From: Dawidia cretensis
Lineage (GTDB): Bacteria; Bacteroidota; Bacteroidia; Cytophagales; Cyclobacteriaceae
Reading direction: 5' to 3'
Assembly: GCF_018598175.1 (NCBI RefSeq)
Contig: NZ_JAHESE010000001.1
Coordinates: 620,001 to 684,000, forward strand
Length of the DNA: 64,000 nt
In this document: piece after piece, positions 9,707-20,878 of the stretch
Layout: the number at the start of each line of letters is the position of its first letter
How positions within the stretch are numbered: position 1 is the stretch's first letter
Notes under the pieces: generated by a model
The model's input: the letters and a program-made list of their open reading frames with translations, nothing else
Database searches by the model: none
What the model was told of the DNA's origin: nothing
Translations under genes and position numbers: made by a program

Positions 9707-11212
9707 ATGAAAAATTATGACTCGGAGCTTTGTGGAAGCTTACCTATCCACCTGACAAACCACATTCAGCCGTATGGCGTCTTGCTAGTGATCGATCGTA
9801 AAGACTTCAAAGTCATTCAGGCCAGTGAAAATAGTAATCTTGTTTTTGGTGATCCGGTCCAACAGATGATCGACCAGCCGCTGAGCGCGTATGTACCGAA
9901 GAATACTGTAGAAAAGATTCAACAAAAACTGGCTACATCTTTTACAAATCCGCTTCCTGATCAATGGACTATTCGCGGCGTGGAGCATTTCGTGCTTTGG
10001 CACGCCAAGGAAGGTTATCTTCTTGCCGAAATCGAAATACCAGGCGTTCGCGCAGACGACCACTCCAGCTTTGCCAATGTGTACCATGAATTGAAGTATG
10101 CCATGAACCGCATTGAATCCGCCGAGACCCTTACGGGTCTCTGGCAGATCGTGGTGGCGGAGATCAAAAAGGTTTCGGGGTTTGACAAGATCATGGTGTA
10201 CCAATTTGACGAGGAGTGGAACGGCACGGTGGTAGCCGAGGTGCTGGAGCCGGGCATGGAGGTATACCTCGGCATAACCTTCCCGGCCTCGGACATACCC
10301 CGCCAGGCACGGGAGCTGTACAAAAAAAACGCCTACCGGTATATACCGGATCGTGACGCACAGCCTGTGCGATTATATCCTGTCATTAACTCACTCACCG
10401 GCGCCTTCATTGACCTGTTTGATTGCAACCTGCGCAGTGTAGCGGGGGTACACGTAGAATACCTGCGCAACATGGACGTGGCTGCTTCCATGTCCATCCG
10501 CATTATGAAAGACAACGAGCTGTGGGGACTTATGGCCTGCCATCACCGTACGCCGCGGCAACTATCGTTCCAGATGTGCTCGGTGTTAGAAATGCTTTCG
10601 GCGGCAATTTCCGCCAAACTCTCGTTGCTCGTAAATAAGAACAGCTACCAATTCGACCAGAACTTAAAAGAAAAATATACGACGCTGGTGAAAGAGATCT
10701 ATGCGTCGGGCAATCCGGATGACACGATGGTCGGGACAGGGCGCATTGCCGAGCTCTTTGAGGCGGACGGGTTAGCCATTATACGCAACGGGCTGACGCG
10801 CACATGGGGCAAAACGCCGCCGGAGGAGAGCCTGCACGAATTGGCACTCTGGCTGAGTGTACAAGACATTAAAGGCCTCTACCATACCACTTCGATATCA
10901 TCGGTGAACGATGCAGCAGAACCGTACAAGAATGCCTGCAGCGGACTGCTGTGCCTGGTTATTGATCCGCGCCGGCACGACTTCCTGTTGCTCTTCCGGT
11001 CCGAGGTGATCGAGACTCTCCAATGGGGTGGGAACCCCGACGAACGTATCCAGTTTGAAAGCGATGGCAAGTCGTATCATCCGCGCAACTCCTTTAAGAT
11101 CTGGCGGCAGACCGTCACGGGACGGTCCGCGCGGTGGCGGAAAGAAGAGCTCATCCTCGCGGAAGTGCTGCGCAATTTTTTATATGAATTTAGCACGACT
11201 CGTATTAAATAA
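9707..11212 (+). CDS. Bacteriophytochrome photosensory module (PAS-GAF-PHY) without output domain
   Basis: A 501-residue red/far-red light sensor. Cys9 lies in the position used by bacteriophytochromes to bind biliverdin (CGSLPIH, then IQPYGVLL). The GAF domain has PASDIP (Asp196), HVEYLRNM (His249) and LWGLMACHH (His279/280). The PHY tongue has the W-G-G (440-442) and PRxSF (459-463) motifs needed for photoconversion. All chromophore-pocket signatures are therefore intact, but the protein ends directly after PHY, with no histidine kinase, GGDEF or other effector. The next gene, 14 bp downstream, encodes a multidomain histidine kinase and probably takes the signal by protein contact. The ATG at 9707 is preferred to the GTG at 9701. 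No heme oxygenase for biliverdin is in the window. Confidence 0.92.
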   Translation: MKNYDSELCGSLPIHLTNHIQPYGVLLVIDRKDFKVIQASENSNLVFGDPVQQMIDQPLSAYVPKNTVEKIQQKLATSFTNPLPDQWTIRGVEHFVLWHAKEGYLLAEIEIPGVRADDHSSFANVYHELKYAMNRIESAETLTGLWQIVVAEIKKVSGFDKIMVYQFDEEWNGTVVAEVLEPGMEVYLGITFPASDIPRQARELYKKNAYRYIPDRDAQPVRLYPVINSLTGAFIDLFDCNLRSVAGVHVEYLRNMDVAASMSIRIMKDNELWGLMACHHRTPRQLSFQMCSVLEMLSAAISAKLSLLVNKNSYQFDQNLKEKYTTLVKEIYASGNPDDTMVGTGRIAELFEADGLAIIRNGLTRTWGKTPPEESLHELALWLSVQDIKGLYHTTSISSVNDAAEPYKNACSGLLCLVIDPRRHDFLLLFRSEVIETLQWGGNPDERIQFESDGKSYHPRNSFKIWRQTVTGRSARWRKEELILAEVLRNFLYEFSTTRIK

Positions 11213-11226
11213 CACATAGACGCTCC

Positions 11227-14200
11227 ATGGCCCGCGAAACGGATCATTTTATAGTAGGAATAGGTGCTTCAGCCGGAGGGCTCGATGCCATCAATGAATT
11301 CTTCGACAACATGCCGGCGTCGCCGGACTGTTCGTTTGTGGTGATCCAGCACCTTTCCCCCGACCACAAAAGCCTGCTGGCTGAGATCATTACCCGTCAC
11401 ACCAAGATGCGTGTATACGAGGCTGTCGATGGTGTGCAGATAGAGCGCAATTGTGTATATATCATACCCAGTAACCGGGCGCTGACGATCCGCGGCAATA
11501 ACCTGACGGTTGAAAAAAAGGAGCCTCTGAAAGTACCCAACAATGCCATCGACGTATTTCTGCAATCGCTGGCGCGCGAGCGGAAAGAGAAAAGCATTGG
11601 TGTGATTCTCTCGGGCACGGGTTCGGACGGTACCCGGGGCATCGAAGCCATTAAAAACTGCGGAGGCCTGGTACTGGTGCAAGATCCGAAGACGGCGCAA
11701 TTCGATGGCATGCCCATCAGCGCGATACAGTCGGGTCATGCGCGGGCGATACTATCACCGTCGCAGATGCCGGAAGAGATTCTGTTCCATACCCAGACCA
11801 ACCTCTCGTATCTGAATACCAACAACCTGCTCGAGAACAAAGCGCTTGACGAGATCTTCCAGCTTATTCACGACGAAGTAGGTTTTAACTTTCACTATTA
11901 TAAGACGCCTACCCTGTTGCGGCGTATTTACAACCGGATATCGAAGGGAAATCACGGCACGCTGGAAAGTTATTTGGAGGTGCTGCGCAAATCGCCACAG
12001 GAGTGTCGTGCGCTGAGCAACGATTTTCTGATTGGTGTCACAAAATTCTTCCGCGACAAGGAGGCCTTCCAGGTGTTGGCGCGTGAGGTGATCAACCCAC
12101 TGGTGGCCTCGAAAGAGAATGGCGACATTTTGAAAGTGTGGGTAGTAGCGTGTAGCACGGGCGAAGAGGCGCTTTCCATCGCAATCCTCATCAATGAAGC
12201 GCTGGAAAGACAAAAGAAAGATCTGATGGTAAAGATCTTTGCCACGGACATTGACGAGCGGAGCATCACCATTGCCAACAAGGGTATATATCCAACTTCG
12301 ATTGAGGCGGACATCAGCAAGGAACTGCTCGAAAAGTATTTTTCCAGGAGCAACAATAGCTATCAGATCCTGCCGCATATCCGTAAGCAGATTATATTCG
12401 TTAAGCATGATATCACCAACGAGGCGCCTTTTGTCAAGAATGACCTGGTAAGCTGCCGCAACATGCTTATCTACATGACGCGCTCGCTGCAAGAGAAGCT
12501 GTTCCCTATTTTATTATACGCGCTCAAACGGCACAGTTATTTGTTTCTGGGGTCCAGCGAGTCGCCGGTGACGATTGAAAAATACCTGGTCGACGTCGAC
12601 GCGAAAGCCAAGGTATATCGCAAGGAGTATGAGGCGCCCCTGAACAGCCGTCACCTCATGGACATATCGCAGCGTAAAAGCAGCTATCCCGAGCCTGATG
12701 GTGCTGCCTTGGGAAGGGGCGGGGACAGTTACGCTAAATTCTTTCAGCAGGAGATCAGCCGCGAATTTGGGTATGTAGGTTGTTATATCAATGATGAGTT
12801 TGAAATCGTCAAGACCGTTGGCGACTATAACAATATTCTATCACTGCCACAGCGCGAATTGGTGTTCAACTTACTGGAGATGTTGCCGCCCAACCTCGGT
12901 CCGATGCTAAGCCTGGAAGTGCGTAAGGTATGGAAGACAAACCAACGGGTATTGCTCCGCGACCTGAAATTTCAGCGCGACGATGACGAGTACGTACTGG
13001 AAGTACTGATCGTGCCGGCCAAGGTAGAAGTGCCCACACGACTGACGCTGGTGATACTTCGTCAACAACAAACAATGCCGGGCATGACGCCGCCACTGGT
13101 AGTGCCCGATCTCGATTCGACGGATAAATTCACGAGTGACTATATCCGGTCACTGGAAATAGACCTGCAAAAGGTACGCTACAATCTGCAGGTAACAGTA
13201 GAGAATACAGAAACGATTAACGAAGAGCTGCAAAGCTCGAACGAGGAACTACTCACGGCAAACGAGGAGCTGCAAAGCTCCAATGAAGAGCTGCAGTCTG
13301 TAAACGAGGAGCTGCACACCCTCAATACGGAGTACCAGCTGCGCATCCAGGAACTGTCGGAATTGAACGACGATTTGAACAATTATTTCCGCAGCAGCGA
13401 CTTCGGACAGATCTTCCTGGACGAAGAGCTGAACATACGAAAGTTCAACCCGGCGTCCGCCAAGATGATCAACCTCATCGAAAGCGATGCGGGGAGACCC
13501 ATTACACACTTCTCGACAAACTTCCGGTACGATAACCTGGCGCAGGACTTGCAGGTAGTACAGCAAACCAACCAGACCATTGAACGGGAGCTGTTACTGG
13601 CAAACGAACGAAACCTGCTCATGCGGATGATGCCCTATCTTTCCAACGAAGACAAGCAAGTAGGCATCGTGATATCGTTTGTTGATGTGAGCCTGGTGAA
13701 ACACCTCAGCACTTTTATCGCCGCCGTGTTTAACGTTAGCCCGAGTGCCATTCTGGCAATGAAAAGCGTGCGCAGCGTGGAGCGAAATATACTCGACTTC
13801 ATTGTAGAGACCTCCAACTATATGGCCAGCTCGTTGCTGGGCACAACCGAAGATCTGAAAGGGAAATCGGTACGAAAGGATCTGCCGCAGCTCGTCAGCG
13901 ACGAGCTGTTCCAGGAAATGCAATATGTCGTGGAGCGTAACGTGCCTATGCAGCAGGACTTTTACTTCCTCCACACACGGCGTTGGTACCAGGTAAACGC
14001 CATTCGCATGGAAGACGGCCTGGTCATGACGTTTGCCGATATCACGCAAAAGAAGGTTGCCGAAGACAAGCTGCGCAACAGCTATGCAGAATTGGTGCGG
14101 GCGAAAGATAGTTTGAAAGAGTTAAACATCGACCTGGAGCATAAAGTACGCGAGCGTACGCTCGAGCTATCAAAAAGTGAAGAGCGTTTCAAAACCATTG

Positions 14201-15708
14201 CCACCACCACGATCGATGCTATTTGGGAGTGGGATTTTGTACGGAATGAAGCGTGGTGGAGCGACACTTTTTACAATGTCTTTGGCTATGATATTGTGCG
14301 CGACAAGTTTACACGTGCTACCTGGGCTGAAAGGATTCACCCCGACGATAAGGACCGTGTACAACAGACGTTGTACCGAGCCATCAATCAGAACAGTCAG
14401 CGCTGGTCTACCGAGTACCGTTTTCAGCGGGCCGATGGTGAATACCTCGACATACTCGACCAGGCCACGATCATCAAGGACGAGCTCGGTGCACCTTGCC
14501 GGATGATCGGCTCGATGCTCGACATCACGCAGCTCAAACAAGCCGAGCAAGCCATTGCCAACTCACAAGCCGAGCGCAAGTTCCTGGCCGAGTCGATGCC
14601 ACTGATTGTATGGATGACCGACGAGCTGGGCAATATCACGTTTGTAAACCGTCAGTTCGAGAAATATACCGGCCTGTCGACCGAAGAAATTCTGGCAAAG
14701 GGCTGGAGCATGGTTATCCACCCGCAGCACATTGATGTGTTCTTAGAGACGTGGCGTCAGTCTGTAAACCGCGCCGAAGAGTTTACACTCGAGCTGCGAC
14801 TGTTGGTACAGGGCGGCGAATACCGCTGGAATCTGCTGCGCGCCAACCCCCGGAAGAACCGCGCCGGTGTTATTGTGAACTGGGTTATTACCTCCGTGGA
14901 CATCCACGAGCAGAAAAGTCTGAACAAGCTGCTGGAAGAAAAAGTCGCCAGCCGTACCCGCGAGCTGGAGGAGGTAAACGAGGCGCTTCGTTTGAGCAAC
15001 AACGACCTGAAACAATTTGCTTCGGTAGCGTCGCATGACCTGCAGGAACCTATTCGGAAAATGGTGATGTTTTCGCGCATGGTCGGCAGCCAGTTCCGCG
15101 ATCAGTTGCCCGAGAAGGCGCACTTTTACCTCGATGCCATTGCCTCGTCGTCGGAGCGCATGCGCGCGATGATTACCAACATCCTGAACTTCTCCAAGAT
15201 CTCTCCCGACCGTGGCGACTTCCGCGTAACAGACATCAACGCCATGTTAAAAGATATACAAGATGACTATGAGCTGTTGATCAAAGAAAAGAAAGCGGTT
15301 ACTACCATCGACCAGTTCCCGGACATGGAAGTTATACCGAACCTGATCCGCCAGGTATTCCAGAACCTGATCAGCAACGCCCTCAAGTTTGCACGCGACA
15401 GCGTGCCGCCCCACGTCACCATTACGGCTACACGCGTGGCCGAAAAATCGTTCACCGCCTCTTCCGACCCCAACGGTCCTTTCTGTCTATGCACCTTCCG
15501 CGACAATGGCATAGGATTTAATGAGGAATTCAGGGAAAAAATATTCGTGTTGTTCCATCGTATCAATCCCAAGGACAAATACGAGGGTTCAGGCATCGGC
15601 CTGGCCATCGTGAAGAAGGTGATTGATATACACCAGGGGCTGGTACGCGGCTCCAGTGAGGAGGGACAAGGCGCATTATTTGAACTTGTAATTCCGATTA
15701 AACAGTAA
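11227..15708 (+). CDS. CheB-CheR-PAS-histidine kinase fusion protein
   Basis: A 1493-residue signalling protein. A CheB methylesterase domain comes first (about 5-190; Ser15 in GASAGG, the His of QHLSPDH, the Asp of GTGSDGT). A CheR methyltransferase domain follows (about 205-470; [37 protein letters not shown]). Next are a coiled coil with repeated NEELQSS units (about 650-725), three or four PAS domains (about 730-1230), a HisKA box with the phospho-acceptor His1270 ([12 protein letters not shown]), and an HATPase ([24 protein letters not shown]). All catalytic residues are present. No chemoreceptor or CheA gene is nearby, so the methylation target is unknown. It lies between the phytochrome (14 bp) and a response regulator (8 bp), pointing to light input and phosphotransfer output. 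Confidence 0.94.
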   Translation: MARETDHFIVGIGASAGGLDAINEFFDNMPASPDCSFVVIQHLSPDHKSLLAEIITRHTKMRVYEAVDGVQIERNCVYIIPSNRALTIRGNNLTVEKKEPLKVPNNAIDVFLQSLARERKEKSIGVILSGTGSDGTRGIEAIKNCGGLVLVQDPKTAQFDGMPISAIQSGHARAILSPSQMPEEILFHTQTNLSYLNTNNLLENKALDEIFQLIHDEVGFNFHYYKTPTLLRRIYNRISKGNHGTLESYLEVLRKSPQECRALSNDFLIGVTKFFRDKEAFQVLAREVINPLVASKENGDILKVWVVACSTGEEALSIAILINEALERQKKDLMVKIFATDIDERSITIANKGIYPTSIEADISKELLEKYFSRSNNSYQILPHIRKQIIFVKHDITNEAPFVKNDLVSCRNMLIYMTRSLQEKLFPILLYALKRHSYLFLGSSESPVTIEKYLVDVDAKAKVYRKEYEAPLNSRHLMDISQRKSSYPEPDGAALGRGGDSYAKFFQQEISREFGYVGCYINDEFEIVKTVGDYNNILSLPQRELVFNLLEMLPPNLGPMLSLEVRKVWKTNQRVLLRDLKFQRDDDEYVLEVLIVPAKVEVPTRLTLVILRQQQTMPGMTPPLVVPDLDSTDKFTSDYIRSLEIDLQKVRYNLQVTVENTETINEELQSSNEELLTANEELQSSNEELQSVNEELHTLNTEYQLRIQELSELNDDLNNYFRSSDFGQIFLDEELNIRKFNPASAKMINLIESDAGRPITHFSTNFRYDNLAQDLQVVQQTNQTIERELLLANERNLLMRMMPYLSNEDKQVGIVISFVDVSLVKHLSTFIAAVFNVSPSAILAMKSVRSVERNILDFIVETSNYMASSLLGTTEDLKGKSVRKDLPQLVSDELFQEMQYVVERNVPMQQDFYFLHTRRWYQVNAIRMEDGLVMTFADITQKKVAEDKLRNSYAELVRAKDSLKELNIDLEHKVRERTLELSKSEERFKTIATTTIDAIWEWDFVRNEAWWSDTFYNVFGYDIVRDKFTRATWAERIHPDDKDRVQQTLYRAINQNSQRWSTEYRFQRADGEYLDILDQATIIKDELGAPCRMIGSMLDITQLKQAEQAIANSQAERKFLAESMPLIVWMTDELGNITFVNRQFEKYTGLSTEEILAKGWSMVIHPQHIDVFLETWRQSVNRAEEFTLELRLLVQGGEYRWNLLRANPRKNRAGVIVNWVITSVDIHEQKSLNKLLEEKVASRTRELEEVNEALRLSNNDLKQFASVASHDLQEPIRKMVMFSRMVGSQFRDQLPEKAHFYLDAIASSSERMRAMITNILNFSKISPDRGDFRVTDINAMLKDIQDDYELLIKEKKAVTTIDQFPDMEVIPNLIRQVFQNLISNALKFARDSVPPHVTITATRVAEKSFTASSDPNGPFCLCTFRDNGIGFNEEFREKIFVLFHRINPKDKYEGSGIGLAIVKKVIDIHQGLVRGSSEEGQGALFELVIPIKQ

Positions 15709-15716
15709 AAGTAAGT

Positions 15717-16112
15717 ATGTCGAAGTACTTGTTGCTATGTGAGGACGATCAGTACGACCGTGCCGTCTTCGCGGAGATCTTTCAAGAAGTGGAAAAAGAA
15801 TATCAGCTTGTGATGCTCGAAGAGGGCAGCGAGGTAATGCCCTTCCTCGCCACGAAACAGCGGCGCGATGCATATCCAGCATTGATTTTGTTGGATCAGA
15901 ACATGCCCCGAAAGAAGGGGACGGAGGTGTTGAGAGAAGTGAAGGCGAGCGACGACTACAAACACATTCCGGTTGTGATATACTCTACCCATGATGGCCA
16001 TGAGCTTGCCAGCGAGTCGAAGGCGCTCGGCGCGGTGACATTCATGTCCAAGCCGTATGATTACAATGAGTATATAGCATTGATCAAAACGCTAATGACG
16101 CTCATTGTCTGA
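15717..16112 (+). CDS. Single-domain response regulator (Rcp1-like)
   Basis: A 131-residue stand-alone receiver. The acidic pocket is Glu9, Asp10 and Asp11, the phospho-acceptor is Asp60 in ILLDQNMP, and the switch residues are Ser90/Thr91 (VVIYST) and Lys112 (SKP). There is no output domain. Its length and the LLDQNMP pattern fit the Rcp1/CheY-like receivers commonly encoded next to phytochrome kinases. The gene follows the CheB-CheR-kinase gene by 8 bp and is the likely receiver of His1270 phosphate. How the signal leaves this protein cannot be seen here. Confidence 0.93.
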   Translation: MSKYLLLCEDDQYDRAVFAEIFQEVEKEYQLVMLEEGSEVMPFLATKQRRDAYPALILLDQNMPRKKGTEVLREVKASDDYKHIPVVIYSTHDGHELASESKALGAVTFMSKPYDYNEYIALIKTLMTLIV

Positions 16113-16294
16113 AGAAAATACTCTACGGTAAGTGTGTCAACAGTTCTACGCCTCTGCTCTATGACTTGTTGAGTTTATTCTACATTCGGAATTGCCGCTT
16201 TTTCGATCTTCTGTGTCGCCGGTTTTCCCATGTTGTTTGGGCACAATAATTAAATTCCGATAGCTGGTAGTTTCACCAATAAGACCGTCTATAA

Positions 16295-17404
16295 ATGAAC
16301 GAACTATTACAACGCGAGTACTGGAACAATACCGTACAGGATTATCTCATTGCCCTGGCGATCATTATTGTCGGCATATTGGTCCTTCGCATCTTTAAGG
16401 GCACGCTGTTGCGCCGCCTGGAAAAATGGGCGAATACCACCAAGACCACCAATGATGATTTTCTCTTAAAGACTGTGGAGCGTTTTGCGCTGCCGGCCTT
16501 ATACTACTTTATAATCTATTCTGGTATTAACTACCTGGAGCTGACGCCGAAGGCCGACAACGTGTTGCGCATTGCCACGGCCCTGGTTATTACGTTTTTT
16601 ATCCTGCGGCTGATATCTTCGATCATTTCGCTGGTACTTCAAAACTATATCCGTCGGCAGGAGAAAGGCGAGGAGAAGATCAAACAGCTGGGTGGCCTGA
16701 TGGTGATCATCAACATTGTCGTCTGGATTTTAGGCGCTGTCTTCTTAATCGACAACCTGGGTTACAACGTTACAACTATTATTACCGGCCTCGGCATTGG
16801 TGGTATCGCCATTGCGCTGGCGGCACAAAACATCCTGGGTGATCTATTTAATTATTTTGTTATCTTTTTTGACCGGCCGTTTGAGGTAGGCGACTTTATT
16901 GTCGTAGACGACAAGATGGGTTCGGTCGAATATATAGGTCTTAAAACGACGCGTATTCGCAGCCTGAGTGGTGAGCAGCTGGTCATCGGCAACTCGAACC
17001 TCATGAACGCCCGCATTCATAACTTCAAAACCCAGAACTTACGCCGGGTGGTTTTTAACATCAATATCTCATACGCAACACCAATCGAAAAAGTGCGGGA
17101 GATCCCGGCAATCCTAAAAGCAATTGTGGAGGCCCAGGCAGACGTACGGTTTGACCGTGCACACTTTGCTTCCTATAAAGACTGGAGCCTGAACTTCGAG
17201 ATCGTTTACTTTGTGCTCAGCTCAGACTTCAACAAGTACATGGACACTCAGCAATCAATCAATCTGGCAATCTACGATCGCTTGCAGGCATTGGGTGTAG
17301 ACTTCGCATTGCCGACCCAACGTTTGATGATGAAAGGCGGCGGCGAGGAAGCTTTGAATCCCAATGAGGCGCCAGATAAAACGGACGCCGCCGACAAAAC
17401 CTAA
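16295..17404 (+). CDS. MscS-family mechanosensitive ion channel
   Basis: A 369-residue inner-membrane protein with an N-terminal membrane segment (LIALAIIIVGILVLRIF), two or three more to about residue 165, and the pore-lining helix with the Gly/Ala pattern TIITGLGIGGIAIALAAQNILGDLFN. The cytoplasmic beta domain follows (RPFEVGDFIVVDDKMGSVEYIGLKTTRIRS and QLVIGNSNLMNARIHNF). The family opens under membrane tension to release solutes during osmotic down-shock. The tail after about residue 345 is charged and low-complexity. The gene stands alone, 182 bp after the response regulator, and a second MscS homologue is encoded at 35271-36392. Confidence 0.93.
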   Translation: MNELLQREYWNNTVQDYLIALAIIIVGILVLRIFKGTLLRRLEKWANTTKTTNDDFLLKTVERFALPALYYFIIYSGINYLELTPKADNVLRIATALVITFFILRLISSIISLVLQNYIRRQEKGEEKIKQLGGLMVIINIVVWILGAVFLIDNLGYNVTTIITGLGIGGIAIALAAQNILGDLFNYFVIFFDRPFEVGDFIVVDDKMGSVEYIGLKTTRIRSLSGEQLVIGNSNLMNARIHNFKTQNLRRVVFNINISYATPIEKVREIPAILKAIVEAQADVRFDRAHFASYKDWSLNFEIVYFVLSSDFNKYMDTQQSINLAIYDRLQALGVDFALPTQRLMMKGGGEEALNPNEAPDKTDAADKT

Positions 17405-17541
17405 CGCCGGACCATGCGTCCCATGCCGGACAGAAACATCCGGAACCGGACACCACATAGTGTCTTGCTAGGCCTATGCCAGATCAAATGCCAATCTCGA
17501 TTCTGGTCACATAATTGCATGCCTTGGCCAAATCGCACGCC

Positions 17542-19971
17542 ATGATCCGCAACTACTTCAAAGTGATCCTCCGCACGATGCTTCGAAACAAAGCATATTC
17601 GATCATCAACATCCTGGGTCTTTCTGTCGGTTTGGCGATGTACATCATCATTTCGCAGTATGTACTATACGAAGAAAGCTATGACCGATTTCATACCCAT
17701 GCGTCGGACATCTACCGCGTAGCCATGCACTTTGCCCGCCCCAACCAGGAGGCCTATACCGACGCAGCCACCTATGTGCCCGCCGGCGCGGCGCTGAAAG
17801 CTGACTTTCCGGAAGTACAGGCCTATACCTTTGCCACACCTGAGTACGGCCGCATCGTCTTCCAGGTTGACGATCGCATTTTTGAGGAGGAGAAAGTATA
17901 CTACGCTGATTCCACCTTCTTCCGCTTCTTCGACTTTCAGGTGTTGGCCGGTGATCCGGCTACAATGCTCGTCGAACCTGCATCGATCGTGCTGTCGCGT
18001 CGTGCGGCAGAGAAGTATTTCGGCCCCATGGACGCGTGGAAAGAGAGCCCGTTGAATAAAACCATCCGGGTAAACGGCCAAAGCATCATGCGTGTGACCG
18101 GTATCATGGAAAATATACCGGGCAACTCACACTTCAAACCCAACGTGCTGATCTCGTATGCAGAATTTACTGCCGGCAGGGACCTGACCCATAACTGGGG
18201 CTGGAATGACTTCTATACGTACATCCGGTTGGCACCAGGCACTGACTATAGAATGCTGCAAGCGAAGCTTGACGACCGTTATGCCGAGAAGTATATGGGC
18301 AAAGATTCGCATAAGAGCTTTGTATTACTGCCTTTGGGCGATATTCACCTGCGCTCACACCTGTCGTTTGAATTAGAACCTCGCGGCGATGGGCGCGCGG
18401 TGCAGTTCCTGGTCGTAATTTCGATCATGATTCTGGCTATTGCCTGGGTGAACTATATCAACCTGTCGACTGCGCGGGGTGAAAGCCGTGGCAAGGAAGT
18501 TGGCGTGCGTAAGGTGAACGGCGCCAGCCGGCGGGAGATCATGGGGCAATTTCTGTTGGAGTCGTTCTGCATGAATCTGATCGGCATTTTGCTAGCCATA
18601 ATGATTGTGCAGGCGTCGGTGCCGTTGATTGGCGCGATGTTGGAAAAGGATCTGCGCTTTACGATGTTGGGCGATATAGATTTTCTGCGCACATTGCTCA
18701 CATTGTATGTCGCGGGAAGCCTGGCGGCCGGTCTGTATCCGGCGCTGGCGTTGTCATCGTTTCAGCCGCTACGGGTGCTCAAAGCTTCGTCCGGCAGTGT
18801 TGCGCGGGGCAAGTCGTGGTTACGTCAGGCACTGGTGGTGTTTCAGTTCGTGATGTCGGCCGGCCTTATTACCGGTACGATCATCGTCATGAATCAGTTG
18901 CAGTTTATGCGCACGGCCGACCTCGGATTTTCGTTCGACAACACATTGGTGATCAACAGTCCCAGTACGATTGAGAACGACTCGGTATTCTTCAGCCGCT
19001 ATCAGCATTTCAAAGAGCAGGTGCTGAAATACCCGGCGGTAAAGTATGTGACGTTATCTTCTGCATTGCCGGGCAAATCTTACAACGACCTCGATAACAT
19101 GGCCAATATTCGCCTCTTGGGTCGATCGGATCAATACCTGGGCTTGTTGACCTATCGTGTGGACGAGGACTTCCTGAACGTGTTCGACATGAAGTTATTG
19201 ACAGGGCGTAAGTTCCCGCCCATCGAGCCGGGCAGAGACAGCCTGGTATACCTCAATGAAAAAGCCGTGGAACTGTTTGGCATTGCTTCGCCAGAAGCGG
19301 CCGTGGGTCAGAAGATTGACTTCCAGGGCCGGACCGTAGAAGTATTGGGCGTTGTTCGGAATTACCATCATAAATCATTGCGCAATGGCTTTGAGCCGAT
19401 GATGCTCCGCAATACACCGGCGTATCCGCTCTATATATCGTTGCGACTGAGTCCGGGTAATACCGCTTCCGTGCAAGATGTTATTGCCCACATACGCCAA
19501 CAATGGCAGCAGACATACGCTGACAATCCGTTCAATTATTCGTTTCTTGACACGCACGTGGCGGATCAGTATAAAGAGGACCTACGCTTTGGCCGTGTGT
19601 TTACTGCGTTTGCATTCTTCTCGATTGCCATCTCTTGTTTAGGCCTGCTGGGCCTGGTGTCGTATACGGTTACGGTGCGCATGAAAGAGGTGGGTGTGCG
19701 CAAAGTGTTAGGCGCCACGGCAGCCAGTATTTTTCTGCTCTTCTCGCGCGATTATGTGCGTCTGCTGCTGACGGCCAACGTGGTGGGTATACCGCTGGCG
19801 TATTATGTACTAACATTGTGGTTGGAAGATTTTGCCTACCGCGCATCGTTGACGTGGTGGATGTTCCTGATGCCGGTTGTCGTGGTAGCTGTTCTGGCCA
19901 TTGTCGCCGTAGGTAGTCAAATTCTGAAGGCGGCGCACATGAACCCGGTCAATACCTTGCGGCAGGAATAG
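17542..19971 (+). CDS. ABC transporter permease, MacB/FtsX type
   Basis: An 809-residue permease with the usual Bacteroidota double layout. An N-terminal membrane helix (SIINILGLSVGLAMYIII), a MacB-type periplasmic domain, a three-helix FtsX block (about 295-415), an internal helix near 430-460 (LRQALVVFQFVMSAGLITGTI), a second periplasmic domain and a second FtsX block (about 690-800, MKEVGVRKVLGATAASIF). Both copies of the GVRKV(N/L)GA motif are present. No ATPase gene is adjacent, so it must pair with one elsewhere. Related proteins drive mechanotransmission for export of lipoproteins or small molecules. The internal ATG at 17542 (MIRNYFKV) is the usual start for this family. Confidence 0.9.
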   Translation: MIRNYFKVILRTMLRNKAYSIINILGLSVGLAMYIIISQYVLYEESYDRFHTHASDIYRVAMHFARPNQEAYTDAATYVPAGAALKADFPEVQAYTFATPEYGRIVFQVDDRIFEEEKVYYADSTFFRFFDFQVLAGDPATMLVEPASIVLSRRAAEKYFGPMDAWKESPLNKTIRVNGQSIMRVTGIMENIPGNSHFKPNVLISYAEFTAGRDLTHNWGWNDFYTYIRLAPGTDYRMLQAKLDDRYAEKYMGKDSHKSFVLLPLGDIHLRSHLSFELEPRGDGRAVQFLVVISIMILAIAWVNYINLSTARGESRGKEVGVRKVNGASRREIMGQFLLESFCMNLIGILLAIMIVQASVPLIGAMLEKDLRFTMLGDIDFLRTLLTLYVAGSLAAGLYPALALSSFQPLRVLKASSGSVARGKSWLRQALVVFQFVMSAGLITGTIIVMNQLQFMRTADLGFSFDNTLVINSPSTIENDSVFFSRYQHFKEQVLKYPAVKYVTLSSALPGKSYNDLDNMANIRLLGRSDQYLGLLTYRVDEDFLNVFDMKLLTGRKFPPIEPGRDSLVYLNEKAVELFGIASPEAAVGQKIDFQGRTVEVLGVVRNYHHKSLRNGFEPMMLRNTPAYPLYISLRLSPGNTASVQDVIAHIRQQWQQTYADNPFNYSFLDTHVADQYKEDLRFGRVFTAFAFFSIAISCLGLLGLVSYTVTVRMKEVGVRKVLGATAASIFLLFSRDYVRLLLTANVVGIPLAYYVLTLWLEDFAYRASLTWWMFLMPVVVVAVLAIVAVGSQILKAAHMNPVNTLRQE

Positions 19972-20029
19972 GGTGGCATGGTTCTTTAACGAGGAATTTT
20001 ATCCACCGTTAACAAATGCCAGTCCTATT

Positions 20030-20767
20030 ATGGAAGATCCGTGCGCAGAAGAAACTCCAAAAAGAAAAGAGAAAAAATCCAGTAATATTTTGATGTTTGC
20101 TGCCATCGGTGTTTTGGCGATGCTGGTGGGCTGCTACTTTGTATTCCCCGGGTTCCAGGCAGCCATCAATGAGGCTTTTGATGTCATTACAAGCAACGAC
20201 GAAGAACGCATTAAACCGTGGGTGCAGCAATTTGGATTGTGGGGTCCACTGGTGTTGATCGTGGCGATGATGCTGCAGATGTTTATGTTTGTGGTTCCGA
20301 ATATCCTGTTGTTTATGATCTCCATTATTTGCTATGGGCCCATATGGGGCGGGTTGATCTCGCTCGCCGGCGTATTTGCTTCATCAACCCTGGGATATTT
20401 TATCGGCCGCAAGCTCGGCCCCCGTGCTATCGACCGCTTTGTCTCACAGAAAGCGCAAGACAAGATTTGTATTTTTATCGAGCGCTATGGTGTAAAGGCG
20501 ATTGCCATTACGCGCTTGTCGTCCTTTTCGAATGATGCGTTGAGTTTTGTTGCCGGCATTCTGGAAATGAGTTATCGAAAATATATACTGGCTACGCTGG
20601 GTGGTATTACTCCGCTTATTGTGCTCATAGCAATCTATGGGAACAATGGTAAGATCGAAAAGGCGTTGATTTGGATCGCGGCCATTTCGTTGGTGTTGTT
20701 ACTGGGGTATATTTACCTTGACCGGCATAAACGACGTGAGGCATATGCCCAGTATGCTAACCGTTAG
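20030..20767 (+). CDS. TVP38/TMEM64 (VTT/DedA-like) membrane protein
   Basis: A 245-residue polytopic membrane protein. After a charged cytoplasmic start come a membrane segment (ILMFAAIGVLAMLVGCYFVF) and a VTT core with the family features FVVPNILLFMISIICYGPIWGGLISLAGVFASSTLGYFIGR split by short loops, followed by RLSSFSNDALSFVAGILEMSYRKYI. VTT proteins are linked to lipid scrambling or lipid-carrier transport; the substrate here is unknown. A GTG start at 19973 directly after the permease stop would add 19 residues and couple the two genes, but the ATG at 20030 looks more natural. Confidence 0.85.
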   Translation: MEDPCAEETPKRKEKKSSNILMFAAIGVLAMLVGCYFVFPGFQAAINEAFDVITSNDEERIKPWVQQFGLWGPLVLIVAMMLQMFMFVVPNILLFMISIICYGPIWGGLISLAGVFASSTLGYFIGRKLGPRAIDRFVSQKAQDKICIFIERYGVKAIAITRLSSFSNDALSFVAGILEMSYRKYILATLGGITPLIVLIAIYGNNGKIEKALIWIAAISLVLLLGYIYLDRHKRREAYAQYANR

Positions 20768-20878
20768 CAAGTAACATCTATGTTATAACGCCGGGTCTGA
20801 ACGAAAATATATTACATGCTGACCATTCCAGAATTGACGATGAATGTGTATATTCATTGTACGCTCGACGTTCGAACA

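Noticed and set aside
13205-13325. Tandem DNA repeat
   Set aside because: The repetition comes from coiled-coil heptads (NEELQSS units) of the kinase and is a protein-level feature.
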